Assembly (NCBI GenBank): GCA_026002855.1
Contig: BPGD01000001.1
Location: forward strand, 3,294,001-3,358,000
Source: Bryobacteraceae bacterium
Lineage (GTDB): Bacteria > Acidobacteriota > Terriglobia > Bryobacterales > Bryobacteraceae
Reading direction: 5' to 3'
Length of the DNA stretch: 64,000 nucleotides
The notes beneath the pieces were generated by a model. That model saw nothing but the letters and a program-made list of their open reading frames with translations. It was not told where the DNA came from and made no database searches. This document shows positions 35,703 to 44,066 of the stretch, piece after piece; within the stretch, counting starts at the first letter, position 1, and the number at the start of each line of letters is the position of its first letter. The translations under genes and the position numbers were made by a program.

Positions 35703-36637
35703 GTGCCGCAGGCGCAGATCGCGCGCGAGCTCAAAGTCGCCCGCCAGACGGTGAGCCGCTGGGTGCGGCAGTACCGGGAGGGCGGCCGGGAGGCGCTGCG
35801 GCAGGCGGGCCGGCCGGGTCGGCTGCCGAAGCTGGGCGCCACGCAACTGCGGCAGCTGGAGAAAATGCTGCTGGCCGGCCCGGAAGCCTTCGGCTACCCG
35901 ACGCCGCTGTGGACCTGTCCTCGCGTGGCCGAGGTGATTGAAGCCCACTTTGGCGTCCGCTATCATCCGGGCCATGTGTGGAAGCTGTTGCGGACCATGG
36001 GGTTCAGTTGCCAGAGGCCCGTGGGCCGGGCGGTGGAGCGCGACGAGAAAGCCGTCGAGCAATGGAAGCGCAAGCGCTGGCCTGCCATTAAAAAAAAGCC
36101 CGCAGGGAAGGGCGGACGATCGTCTTCATAGACGAAAGCGGCATCAGTCAGCGGCCGCACCGGGTGCGCACTTGGGCGCCGAGAGGCCAGACACCGGTCT
36201 TGCAGTATTGCTTCAACTGGAAGACGCTGTCCGCCGTGGCCGGGGTGACGTTCTGGAATTTCTATTTCCAGCTGCATCCGGGGTCGATCCGGGCGCCGCA
36301 GGTGGTGGAATTTCTGGATGCGCTGAAGCGGCAGGTGCGCGGGCCGCTGCTGGTGATCTGGGACCGGCTGCCAGCGCACCGCAGCGCGCTGGTGCGGCGC
36401 TATGTAGAGGCCAGCGGGGGCCGGATCGAGGTCGAGTTCCTGCCAGCCTATGCCCCGGAGCTGAATCCGGTCGAGTATCTCTGGGGCTACTGGAAGCAGC
36501 ATGAGCTGGCCAACGTCTGCCCGCGGGAATACTGGCAGCTGGGGGCACTGGCCCGGCTGGCGCTGAAGAAGATCAAGCGGAAGCGCGAGCGCCTCATCGG
36601 AGCCTTCTGGCAACAGGCTGAACTTTCTCTCGACTGA
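35703..36637 (+). CDS. IS630-family transposase, joined by programmed -1 frameshift
   Basis: Two frames: 35703-36131 encodes the helix-turn-helix half (PQAQIARELKVARQTVSRWVRQYREGG and a second HTH ending in KLLRTMGFS) and the -1 frame to 36637 encodes the DDE half, with FIDESGI (first Asp), VIWDRLPAHRS (second Asp) and PELNPVEYLWGYWK (Glu). The switch is at an A-run at 36090-36097. The zero frame is open upstream of GTG 35703 and the residues FEALERRRLEGLRLFRKG look genuine, so the true start is probably earlier, but no ATG is in frame. Frameshifting is usual in this family. Confidence 0.85.
36092..36098 (+). promoter_or_regulatory. A AAA AAG slippery heptamer of the IS630 transposase
   Basis: The heptamer lies in the frame needed for -1 slippage. 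Read in the zero frame the protein ends KKKPAGKGGRSSS; after slipping it continues ARREGRTIVFIDESGI into the catalytic domain. No start codon serves the second half without the shift, except a late ATG at 36164 that would skip the first catalytic Asp. Confidence 0.82.
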
Positions 36638-36662
36638 CTCTATATTATGCGAGGCTCAATAA

Positions 36663-36971
36663 GCAGGTCACTGCCCGTCAATCACTTACAGTCCCTCTCT
36701 CCACCCCGAAATCCCCTTTGTTTGACTTGGCGAGCCAAGTCTTTTCGCCGCAACGATTCCAGCCCGCCCGTTAACGCCTCTCTCCGCCCGCAACCGCGCA
36801 ACTGGCCGCGTTTTCGCGACTTCCACGTCTCTGGTTTGCGCTGCCTGTCCGGCTTGCCGCGCCGAACTGCGCGCCCGCAACGTTTGCCGGAGGCCGTTTT
36901 CTCCCCGTCTCTGGACCAAACCAGAAATTGGTTAACACCATCGCGGGGGTTGTCCCACCCCAGGCCGGACG
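36663..36971. repeat. Dispersed repeat, copy A
   Basis: About 300 bp shared with copies at 39180-39443, 44202-44511 and, inverted, 50771-50974. The shared core includes CGCCCGCAACGTTTGCC, GAGGCCGTTTTCTCCCCGTC, GGTTAACAC and GCGGGGGTTGTCCCACCCC. It directly precedes the truncated RHS gene 1. On the minus strand a 77-codon frame (36686-36919) is present that stays open in the other copies, but I see no known protein family and do not annotate it as a gene. Confidence 0.9.
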
Positions 36972-38696
36972 GTGACGAGTTGTTATGACCGGGCCGGGCG
37001 GGTGAAGTCGGTCACCGGCGTCAAGGCGGGAGAAAGCGCGCGCGCCTATGTCTCCCAGGCGAGCTATGACTCCGGCGGAGGTCTCGACCGCGCGCTGCTG
37101 GGCAACGGGCGGTGGGAGGACCGGGACTACAACGAGCGCAAGCAGGTCATCTCGATCAAGCTGGGTTCCACGCAAGGCGCCGGCGACCTGCTCGCGCTCG
37201 GCTTCGGCTACGGCGCGACAAACAACAACGGAAATGTTTTGAGCCAGACGATCACGCGGCCGGGGTTTTCGGCCACGCAGACGTACGCCTACGACGCCTA
37301 CAATCGCATTCAGAAGGTGCAGGAAGGAACCGATTTCCGGGACTTCGCGTACAAGGAACCAGGCAACCTGTACGTACCCTCGTGGTCTGCGGGCGCCGGC
37401 TGGGCGCCCGGCAGCTTCACGCCGGCCTCGCCGTCGTGGTTTGATGGGAACAACCGGATGGTGAACACGGGGCTCGGCATCGGCTACGACGCGGCCGGCA
37501 ATCAGACGGCGATCGGGGGATTCGCGTTCGCCTACGATGCCGAGAACCATCTCACCTCCTCCACTATCAACGGCGCGACGACGACGTACGCTTACGACGG
37601 CGAGGGGCGGCGGGTGAAGAAGACGACCGGCGGCTCGGCGGTGATCTTCGTCTATGACGCCTTCGGGCGGCTGGCGGCGGAGTACGGCGGCACGGCGGAT
37701 CCCGTGGGCACGGAGTATCTGACGGCGGACCATCTGGGCTCGACGCGGCTCATCACGAGTTCGAGCGGCGCCGAGCGGCGGTGCCTGGATTACCTGCCCT
37801 TCGGCGAGCAGATGACGCACGGCATGGGCGGGCGCGGCGCGTGCTACACCAACGCCAACGAGCCGAGGGTGAAGTTTACGGGGAAGGAACGGGATGCCGA
37901 GACGGGTCTCGATTTCTTCGAGGCTCGGTACATGTCCGCCGCCCAGGGAAGATTCACAAGTGCCGACCCAATCTTCGGCGATCGCAACGATCCTCAGAGC
38001 TGGAACATGTATGCGTACGCCCGCAATAACCCGCTCCTGTATACAGATCCAGATGGCATGTCCTATCGTATCTGCCAGCTCGATGAGGAAGGCAAGGAGA
38101 CGAATTGCACGACCCCGCGGAATGAGCTCTCGGACAAACAATTCGGCGCGTTCCAAAAGGACAACAAAGGTAGGATGGCCTTTGTCGGTGGCAAGATCTT
38201 CGCCATCAACGATGATGGCTCCCGAACTCAAACTGGCACGTACAAGCAGACCGATGTCGACCTAGACACGCCGCTGGCTCAGGCTGCCGCACAAGGAGTC
38301 CAGAATTCTGCGACGGTGACTGACCCCAGGTTCATCGCTGCCTTTTACGGTGCTTCGGCTCTCGGTGGAATTGGCCTCAATGCACTTGGCGTCACTGGTG
38401 CAAGCGGTTTTCAGATGACCACGGCTCTTGGGGGAACAACCGAGAACATGGTCCTGGTGTCTCGATGGGGTCGAACTGGCCTTGAAGCTGGCGACTGGGT
38501 GATGAAGGGCGGTAAGAACTGGATTAATTATGCCCTTTCTGGGAAATGGCAGCCCGGGCTGGGAAACCAGTTCGCACGGTTCGCCTCCGGAGCTGAGTAC
38601 TATGTGCCGCAGTCAACAATCCGCCTGCCGATCTTCAAGGAGATGGGGCTAGGAGCTATCAAAGCTCTACTTGGACAGAGGCTCTTCATTCCATGA
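36972..38696 (+). CDS. RHS-repeat protein, 5'-truncated, cassette 1 with toxin-like tip
   Basis: 574 residues from GTG 36972. It has only the end of an RHS shell (YD-type repeats such as IGYDAAGNQTAIGGFAFAYDAENHL and TYAYDGEGRRVKK) and the conserved core LGSTRLITSS...YLPFGEQ...FTGKERDAETGLDFFEARYMSAAQGRFTSADP. After the core (PDG, about residue 360) comes a unique tip ending WGRTGLEAGDWVMKGGKNWINYALSGK ... GQRLFIP. I do not recognise its enzyme class. No signal peptide or long shell is present, so it is a displaced (orphan) cassette rather than a working RHS gene. The end overlaps the next gene by ATGA. Confidence 0.85.
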   Translation: MTSCYDRAGRVKSVTGVKAGESARAYVSQASYDSGGGLDRALLGNGRWEDRDYNERKQVISIKLGSTQGAGDLLALGFGYGATNNNGNVLSQTITRPGFSATQTYAYDAYNRIQKVQEGTDFRDFAYKEPGNLYVPSWSAGAGWAPGSFTPASPSWFDGNNRMVNTGLGIGYDAAGNQTAIGGFAFAYDAENHLTSSTINGATTTYAYDGEGRRVKKTTGGSAVIFVYDAFGRLAAEYGGTADPVGTEYLTADHLGSTRLITSSSGAERRCLDYLPFGEQMTHGMGGRGACYTNANEPRVKFTGKERDAETGLDFFEARYMSAAQGRFTSADPIFGDRNDPQSWNMYAYARNNPLLYTDPDGMSYRICQLDEEGKETNCTTPRNELSDKQFGAFQKDNKGRMAFVGGKIFAINDDGSRTQTGTYKQTDVDLDTPLAQAAAQGVQNSATVTDPRFIAAFYGASALGGIGLNALGVTGASGFQMTTALGGTTENMVLVSRWGRTGLEAGDWVMKGGKNWINYALSGKWQPGLGNQFARFASGAEYYVPQSTIRLPIFKEMGLGAIKALLGQRLFIP

Positions 38697-38968
38697 CCAA
38701 CGGATGGTTGCTTCCAGGTGCAATGATGTTGGTGTTCGGGATCATTGCCCTCGGGCATGGCTTCTGCCTTGTGCGCTATTTGCTTCGCCGTAAATCGTTT
38801 TCGGTGGTCCCCTTTATCGGCGGAATCTTGGGTGCGATAGGTCTCGCTATGGCACCGGAACCATCCTTGAGTCGCTTTTGGTGGATACCGTTGCTGCTGG
38901 ACTACGGCTCAGTACCAAGTCTGCTTGTGTGGATCGGAGCCCTGGTACGGAAATGGCGATCCACGTAG
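38693..38968 (+). CDS. Candidate immunity protein of cassette 1, membrane
   Basis: 91 residues with about three hydrophobic segments (WLLPGAMMLVFGIIALGHGFCLV, FSVVPFIGGILGAIGLAMA, WWIPLLLDYGSVPSLLVWIGALV). It overlaps the RHS tip gene by 4 bases, the usual arrangement for a cognate immunity protein. Its membrane location would fit a toxin that acts at or crosses the inner membrane. Assignment rests on position and size only. Confidence 0.6.
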   Translation: MTNGWLLPGAMMLVFGIIALGHGFCLVRYLLRRKSFSVVPFIGGILGAIGLAMAPEPSLSRFWWIPLLLDYGSVPSLLVWIGALVRKWRST

Positions 38969-39443
38969 CGGTTCCCCGAGGCTTGATCACAAAGCGGTTG
39001 ACAACGGCACGTCCATGGCTATTGGTATGCGGCGCTTTCGACTCCCGGCTCGTTATACGCAGGGTCTCGACCGTCGAATTGGTGAATTGGTACCACTGCA
39101 TTGCGCAGGACCCTGCAGGGGCACATGATTTGAGTAAGCGGTATTAAAATCAATTGCTTGATGAGCGTCTCTGCTCCTCGCAATCCCCTTTGTTTGGCCT
39201 GCCGAGCCAATACTTTTTCCCGCGCACGTCCCGGCCCACCCGTTAACGCCTCCCGCCGTCCATAACCCCGCAACTGGCCGTGTTTTCGGCGCTTCCGCGT
39301 CTCTGGTCTGCGCCCCGCGTCCGGCTTGCCGCGCCGAACTGCGCGCCCGCAACGTTTGCCGGAGGCCGTTTTCTCCCCGTCTCTGGACCAAACCAGAAAT
39401 TGGTTAACACCATCGCGGGGGTTGTCCCACCCCAGGCCGGACG
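38969..39443. repeat. Gene-free spacer containing dispersed repeat copy B (39180-39443)
   Basis: The first roughly 210 bp hold no recognised gene. From 39180 (AATCCCCTTTGTTTGGCCTG) the sequence follows copy A, and from about 39330 it is nearly identical to copy A through the RHS start. The repeat and RHS core have therefore been duplicated together as one block, or kept alike by gene conversion. Confidence 0.85.
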
Positions 39444-41084
39444 GTGACGAGTTGTTATGACCGGGCCGGGCGGGTGAAGTCGGTCACCGGCGTCAAGGCG
39501 GGAGAAAGCGCGCGCGCCTATGTCTCCCAGGCGAGCTATGACTCCGGCGGAGGTCTCGACCGCGCGCTGCTGGGCAACGGGCGGTGGGAGGACCGGGACT
39601 ACAACGAGCGCAAGCAGATCATCTCGATCAAGCTGGGTTCCACGCAAGGCGCCGGCGACCTGCTCGCGCTCGGCTTCGGCTACGGCACGACAAACAACAA
39701 CGGAAATGTTTTGAGCCAGACGATCACGCGGCCGGGGTTTTCGGCCACGCAGACGTACACCTACGACGCCTACAATCGCATTCAGAAGGTGCAGGAAGGA
39801 ACCGATTTCCGGGAATTCGCGTACAAGGAACCCGGCAATCTGTACGTGCCGTCGTGGTCTACGGGCGCCGGCTGGGCGCCGGGGAGCTTCACGCCGGCCT
39901 CGCCGTCGTGGTTTGATGGGAACAACCGGATGGTGAACACGGGGCTCGGCATCGGCTACGACGCAGCCGGCAATCAGACGGCGATCGGGGGATTCGCGTT
40001 CGTCTACGACGCCGAGAACCGGCTCGTGTCGAGCACGCTGAACGGCGTTACGACGACCTACGTCTACGACGGCGAAGGGCGGCGGGTGAAGAAAACCACC
40101 GGCGGCTCGACGGTGATCTTCGTCTATGACGCCTTCGGGCGGCTGGCGGCGGAGTACGGCGGCACGGCGGAAGCTGTCGGGACGGAGTATCTCACCGCCG
40201 ATCACCTGGGCTCGACGCGGCTCATCACGAGTTCGAGCGGCGCCGAGCGGCGGTGCCTGGATTACCTGCCCTTCGGCGAGCCGATGACGCAGGGCATGGG
40301 CGGGCGCGGGTCGTGCTACGCGAGCGCCAACGAGCCGAGGGTGAAGTTTACCGGCAAGGAGCGGGATGCCGACACCGGCCTCGATTACTTCGGGGCCAGG
40401 TACTTCTCGGGGGCGCAGGGGAGGTTTACCAGCCCGGATGTTCCTTTGGCTGACCAGTGGGAGACAGAGCCTCAAAGTTGGAATCTTTACAGTCATGTCC
40501 GGAACAATCCCCTGCGGTTCATTGATCCGACTGGGCGTAAGTGCGTGACTCTTGACAATGGGACAGTGGGCGACGACGGCCAAGGGAAGATGTGCCAGGC
40601 GGTTCTGGACGCTGAGAAGAATAAGAAGCCAGATGTGACGGTCTCTGCGAAGGGCGGCAACCAAGTTGTTGCGTTTGCCTTGAACCTGCTCTTCGCGCTG
40701 GACTCTGCCGCCAACTCATACTTTACGCCGCTTACTAACGCAATGGGCGTCCGGCCATCCTACATGGAGCCGATCCCAGTTACGAGGGAGTTTGTGGGCC
40801 AGCTCGCTGCCGCTGTTGTGACAGTTGGGACGGCAATCATCGGACCGGGAGGTGCGCAAGCACCGCTAAAACTCATCCACAGTCCGGCGACGCTAAGCAA
40901 AACAATTCTTGACGGACTACGAAAGAAGTCTACTCAGGAACTGATCGAATCCCTTCGGCCAGGCTTGCCGGAAGCACTTCGCGTCAAACCCGACGGTCGC
41001 GTGATGAACGGAAACCACCGGCTTACGGTGTTGATGGAGAGGGGCGTGGACGTGAATGCACTTCCGCGAGAGGTAGTCCCATGA
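39444..41084 (+). CDS. RHS-repeat protein, 5'-truncated, cassette 2 with ParB-like nuclease tip
   Basis: 546 residues. The first roughly 330 are almost the same as cassette 1, including the LGSTRLITSS core and FTGKERDADTGLDYFGARYFSGAQGRFTSPD. The tip after IDPTGRK differs entirely. It holds a hydrophobic stretch and ends with LPEALRVKPDGRVMNGNHRLTVLMERGVDVNALPREVVP, which resembles the ParB/sulfiredoxin-like fold seen in some toxin nucleases (the NGNHR motif). The gene overlaps the next by ATGA. It lacks an export signal and full shell. Confidence 0.85.
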   Translation: MTSCYDRAGRVKSVTGVKAGESARAYVSQASYDSGGGLDRALLGNGRWEDRDYNERKQIISIKLGSTQGAGDLLALGFGYGTTNNNGNVLSQTITRPGFSATQTYTYDAYNRIQKVQEGTDFREFAYKEPGNLYVPSWSTGAGWAPGSFTPASPSWFDGNNRMVNTGLGIGYDAAGNQTAIGGFAFVYDAENRLVSSTLNGVTTTYVYDGEGRRVKKTTGGSTVIFVYDAFGRLAAEYGGTAEAVGTEYLTADHLGSTRLITSSSGAERRCLDYLPFGEPMTQGMGGRGSCYASANEPRVKFTGKERDADTGLDYFGARYFSGAQGRFTSPDVPLADQWETEPQSWNLYSHVRNNPLRFIDPTGRKCVTLDNGTVGDDGQGKMCQAVLDAEKNKKPDVTVSAKGGNQVVAFALNLLFALDSAANSYFTPLTNAMGVRPSYMEPIPVTREFVGQLAAAVVTVGTAIIGPGGAQAPLKLIHSPATLSKTILDGLRKKSTQELIESLRPGLPEALRVKPDGRVMNGNHRLTVLMERGVDVNALPREVVP

Positions 41085-41431
41085 ACGACTGTGGGCACTT
41101 CGACTTGGGGACGATCGCCGAGCGATTTCGAGAAATCGAGACCAGAGAGAAGATGGCGGCTCTTGCTCGATTTCTTCACGAGCTGACCATCTTGGCAAGA
41201 GACACGTACGAACCGACCACTGTCGGCGTCTCTGACCCCGCGCGACTCCGTGGAATCAATGAGATCATGCACCGCACTACGAGCCGTCTGGTGAATCTTG
41301 CCTGCGGTCGCCCTGATGACTGGAGTGAGCCAGATTTCTGGGCAGCGTTGGCGGAAATATCCCAGGCATGCGGTACCTTCGGTGATCTGACGGCGGCGGC
41401 TGCGGTAGCAGTCAGGGAGATCTTAACGTGA
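41081..41431 (+). CDS. Candidate immunity protein of cassette 2
   Basis: 116 residues, soluble, helical and acidic overall (IAERFREIETREKMAALARFLHELTILARD). It overlaps the cassette 2 tip by 4 bases. A soluble helical protein suits neutralisation of a cytoplasmic nuclease toxin. No named family is recognised; the call rests on position. Confidence 0.6.
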   Translation: MNDCGHFDLGTIAERFREIETREKMAALARFLHELTILARDTYEPTTVGVSDPARLRGINEIMHRTTSRLVNLACGRPDDWSEPDFWAALAEISQACGTFGDLTAAAAVAVREILT

Positions 41432-41496
41432 ATCTCGTGCCGCGGGCGGCACTAGCGCTCCTGACATTTTCAGGTGTCGTAAAGGTAAGCGTCTCC

Positions 41497-41606
41497 CGTG
41501 TGTACCGCTCCCGATTTCTTGGACAGTTCTTGAATTAAGGTCATGCGGCAGTTTCGAGGGCAAGCAGGGCCTGGTGAGCCTGCCGCGGGGATTGAAAGTG
41601 GCAGCA
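41497..41606 (-). pseudogene. 3' end of an IS3-family transposase gene, remnant
   Basis: Read on the minus strand this matches, with few differences, the end of the orfB remnant at 45565-45675: PRQAHQALLALE followed by the stop region and the terminal repeat around CTGTCCAAGAAATCGGGAG. It carries only the last few dozen codons and the right inverted repeat. It abuts the RHS core of cassette 3, so an IS-mediated break made that junction. Confidence 0.8.
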
Positions 41607-42883
41607 TCTGTGTGCCGTCGTGGTCTACGGGAGCCGGCTGGGCGCCGGGCAGCTTCACGCCGGTCTCGCCGTCGTGGTTTGATGGGAACAACCGGATGGT
41701 GAACACGGGGCTCGGCATCGGCTACGACGCGGCCGGCAATCAGACGGCGATCGGGGGCTTCACGTTCGTCTACGACGCCGAAAACCGGCTGGTGTCGAGC
41801 ATGCTGAACGGCGTGACGACGAACTACGTCTATGACGGCGAAGGGCGGCGGGTGAAGAAAACCACCGGCGGCTCGACGGTGATCTTCGTCTATGACGCCT
41901 TCGGGCGGCTGGCGGCGGAGTACGGCGGCACGGCGGAGCCTGTCGGGACGGAGTACCTCACCGCCGATCACCTGGGCTCGACGCGGCTCATCACGAGTTC
42001 GAGCGGCGCCGAGCGGCGGTGCCTGGATTACCTGCCCTTCGGCGAGCAGATGACACAGGGCATGGGCGGGCGCGGGTCGTGCTACGCAAATGCCAACGAG
42101 CCGAGGGTGAAGTTTACCGGCAAAGAACGGGATGGGGAGACCGGCCTCGATTACTTCGGGGCGAGATATTTCTCGGGGGTGCAGGGGAGGTTTACAGGTT
42201 CGGATGAGCCACTGGTCGATCAAAATCCTCTCGAGCCGCAGTCGTGGAACCTCTTCAGTTACGTTCGGAACAACCCGCTGATCTTCACCGATCCCACAGG
42301 TCGGTGCAAGAAGGGGGCCGACGGCAAGTACCACGATAGCGACGAGGGTCCGTGCATAGCGCCGGGAGGGACGAGCGTTACGGTGACGGAGAAGGCACCG
42401 AAAGAGCGAGATCCAGCCGCTGAAGGGAACGCCGAGATGCTGCGCATGCAGTTGGAGGCATGGCGTCGAAACCAGGAGAGGAGCAAGCCAAAAGACGAGC
42501 GGTCGCTTCCGGACAATGCCAGAAAGATTCTCACGGTGGCTTATCTTCAAACGACCGAACGACTAAACTGCCTCGGCGTTCCTGTCGAGTTTGGAGTCGG
42601 TTACGCTCTGTTTCGCGGCGGTGAACCTGTTCCTGGTTCCAAGCCGTTTGTGACACCAGGATCGTCACTCGGGACTTCACCAATCTCGGGGGCATTGCGC
42701 GGGTTGAACCTGAACCTTCCAGTCGCTGTCCCCACTCCGGTGGGTGGTCCGGGCACCGGCGTTCCCTTCCGATTTGCCGTCACGAAGAGTCTCGGGGCGG
42801 TTCTTGGCCGGTATGCCCCTTTCGCAGGCATTGCCGGGATGGGGCTGAGCGCAGCCCATGCCGGTTACTGCGTCTGGCACTGA
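41543..42883 (+). CDS. RHS-repeat protein, 5'-truncated, cassette 3 with unknown tip
   Basis: RHS similarity begins at about 41612 (VPSWSTGAGWAPGSF), roughly 130 residues further into the shell than in cassettes 1 and 2. The first 23 codons come from the IS3 remnant read antisense. The core LGSTRLITSS...FTGKERDGETGLDYFGARYF is intact. The tip after TDPTGRCKK is unrelated to the other two: a charged helical stretch (EGNAEMLRMQLEAWRRNQERSK), then a Gly/Pro-rich hydrophobic end (FAGIAGMGLSAAHAGYCVWH). I do not recognise it. With no proper start or export signal it is probably silent unless recombined. Confidence 0.8.
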   Translation: MRQFRGQAGPGEPAAGIESGSICVPSWSTGAGWAPGSFTPVSPSWFDGNNRMVNTGLGIGYDAAGNQTAIGGFTFVYDAENRLVSSMLNGVTTNYVYDGEGRRVKKTTGGSTVIFVYDAFGRLAAEYGGTAEPVGTEYLTADHLGSTRLITSSSGAERRCLDYLPFGEQMTQGMGGRGSCYANANEPRVKFTGKERDGETGLDYFGARYFSGVQGRFTGSDEPLVDQNPLEPQSWNLFSYVRNNPLIFTDPTGRCKKGADGKYHDSDEGPCIAPGGTSVTVTEKAPKERDPAAEGNAEMLRMQLEAWRRNQERSKPKDERSLPDNARKILTVAYLQTTERLNCLGVPVEFGVGYALFRGGEPVPGSKPFVTPGSSLGTSPISGALRGLNLNLPVAVPTPVGGPGTGVPFRFAVTKSLGAVLGRYAPFAGIAGMGLSAAHAGYCVWH

Positions 42884-42895
42884 GGACCGCGTCAA

Positions 42896-43324
42896 ATGTG
42901 GCTCTGGGGAACCGGGATGGCCTGCATCGCAGGAGCGATCGTGCTCTTCTTGATCGGCGGAGCGGTCTACTACCAATTGAAACTCAAGCAACGAAAGAAG
43001 GGATGGACGCGCGAGGAATTCGTTGCTGAGTTTCGGCGGCTTGACATTCCAGAGCCAGTGTCTGGAGCCGTGTATGACTACTTTCGCAGGTACTCTGTAC
43101 TAGGGTCGTATCGAGTCAGCCCGGACGATTCGCTTGAAGAGGTGTATGCGGCGTCGCATGACGAGATTGATGATGCCGCGCTACAGATTTGTCAGCAACT
43201 TGGGCTGGAACTTCCTCCCGAGTCGGTCTTGCGTCGGTGGCCGACACCGCTGCAAACGGTGCGCGACATGGTTCTGTGGCTGAACTGGGTGAGGGCGCAC
43301 CGGGCTGGCGATCGACAGACATGA
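42896..43324 (+). CDS. Candidate immunity protein of cassette 3, one membrane anchor
   Basis: 142 residues. An N-terminal membrane helix (MACIAGAIVLFLIGGAVYY) is followed by a soluble acidic domain (EEFVAEFRRLDIPEPVSGAVYDYFRRYSVLG ... DSLEEVYAASHDEIDDAALQICQQLGL), which has some resemblance to DUF1493-like proteins. It lies 12 bases after the cassette 3 tip, unlike the overlapping pairs of cassettes 1 and 2. An immunity role is inference from position. Confidence 0.55.
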   Translation: MWLWGTGMACIAGAIVLFLIGGAVYYQLKLKQRKKGWTREEFVAEFRRLDIPEPVSGAVYDYFRRYSVLGSYRVSPDDSLEEVYAASHDEIDDAALQICQQLGLELPPESVLRRWPTPLQTVRDMVLWLNWVRAHRAGDRQT

Positions 43325-43378
43325 AGTGCGCCGTGGCAAGGAGGCCTGCGACGATCGGTGGCTGAGGCCCGGGCCGCT

Positions 43379-43813
43379 TCAGGCAGCGTCGCGCACTTCG
43401 ACGGACATCTGCTTTCCAAGCACGGCAAGGGCGGCCTAGATCTTTACGGGCCTCGTGGCGTGCCTCGGGTCGAGCATGCGGCGAATGACGCGCTCGTGAA
43501 CGCCCAGGCGGCGCGCCATCTCGGAGTTACTGATGCGCTGATCACGCATCGCCAGGTAGAGCGCGAGCTTCGGCGCCAACCAGAGCGGCACGGGCACCTG
43601 GCGCTGGCCACGCTTGGCCGGCGAGGGCGTTGGGATTTCCTCCCGGCGGGACAGGCGGATGGAGAGATCGGAACCGAGGGCATCCATGGCCTCTTCCATG
43701 GCCTCGCGCTCATCTTTGCCGTCTGTAGCCACACGGGGCAGATCGACGAACTCGACCAGGATGCGGCCGTCTTTGCCGGTGGTGAACTTCGTGGGATAAC
43801 TGAGCATGGACAT
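43379..43813 (-). pseudogene. hicB: HicB-family antitoxin with HTH, C-terminus frameshifted
   Basis: From 43813 the frame reads a HicB fold (YPTKFTTGKDGRILVEFVDLPRVATDGKDEREAMEEAMDALG) and a DNA-binding HTH (ISNSEMARRLGVHERVIRRMLDPRHATRP), then stops at 43436. The usual family ending continues in another frame to 43379: RLAVLGKQMSVEVRDAA. A small indel near 43440 has replaced the last roughly 20 residues with VKI. The HTH is complete, so partial function is possible. It is the downstream partner of the HicA gene at 43825-44040 (11-base gap). Confidence 0.75.
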
Positions 43814-43824
43814 CGGTTTGTCCC

Positions 43825-44040
43825 CTACAGCTCACGCGGGTCGATTTTCGAATCCGCACACATCCTGGCCAGCAGGTCACGGCCAATCTCCTTCTTCCGA
43901 TCCTTCAGGGTGGTGAATTCGTCGCCGAAGTAAAGGCGGCCATGGCTGCCTTTTCCCTTGCTGGCCACGTAGCGGCACGGGATCTTCCTGCGCCGCGCCA
44001 GCCTCCGGACCTTCCGCTCGAACTCCGCACCGTTGACCAC
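43825..44040 (-). CDS. hicA: HicA-family toxin
   Basis: 71 residues: EFERKVRRLARRRKIPCRYVASKGKGSHGRLYFGDEFTTLKDRKKEIGRDLLARMCADSKI. GKGSHGRLYFG carries the catalytic His and matches the subgroup paired with HTH-bearing HicB proteins. The start is GTG 44040. Here the toxin gene comes first and the antitoxin second, unlike the pair at 19.7-20.1 kb. With the antitoxin frameshifted, the toxin may also be weakened, or the truncated antitoxin still works. Confidence 0.85.
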   Translation of the reverse strand: MVNGAEFERKVRRLARRRKIPCRYVASKGKGSHGRLYFGDEFTTLKDRKKEIGRDLLARMCADSKIDPREL

Positions 44041-44046
44041 ACCAGT

Positions 44047-44066
44047 CTCGGACAGCTCTGTCCGAG
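44047..44066. promoter_or_regulatory. Palindromic operator candidate upstream of hicA
   Basis: CTCGGACAG and CTGTCCGAG face each other around CT, 6 bases upstream of the hicA start. A perfect 9-bp inverted repeat here is what an HTH-bearing HicB would bind to repress its own operon. Confidence 0.6.

Larger units (their letters stand above)
35565..36659 (+). mobile_element. IS630-family insertion sequence, intact
   Basis: About 1095 bp with inverted repeats: CTCGCATAATCTAGTGTCA at 35571-35589 and, on the minus strand from 36653, CTCGCATAATATAGAGTCA (17 of 19 match). TA dinucleotides at 35563-35564 and 36660-36661 are the expected TA target duplication. It carries one transposase made by a -1 frameshift. 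It sits in the IS3 remnant on its left and next to the dispersed repeat on its right. Confidence 0.85.

Noticed and set aside
36686-36919. 77-codon frame on the minus strand of repeat copy A, similar in the other copies
   Set aside because: Similarity follows DNA-level repeat identity and no protein family or start signal supports it; kept as part of the repeat and mentioned there.
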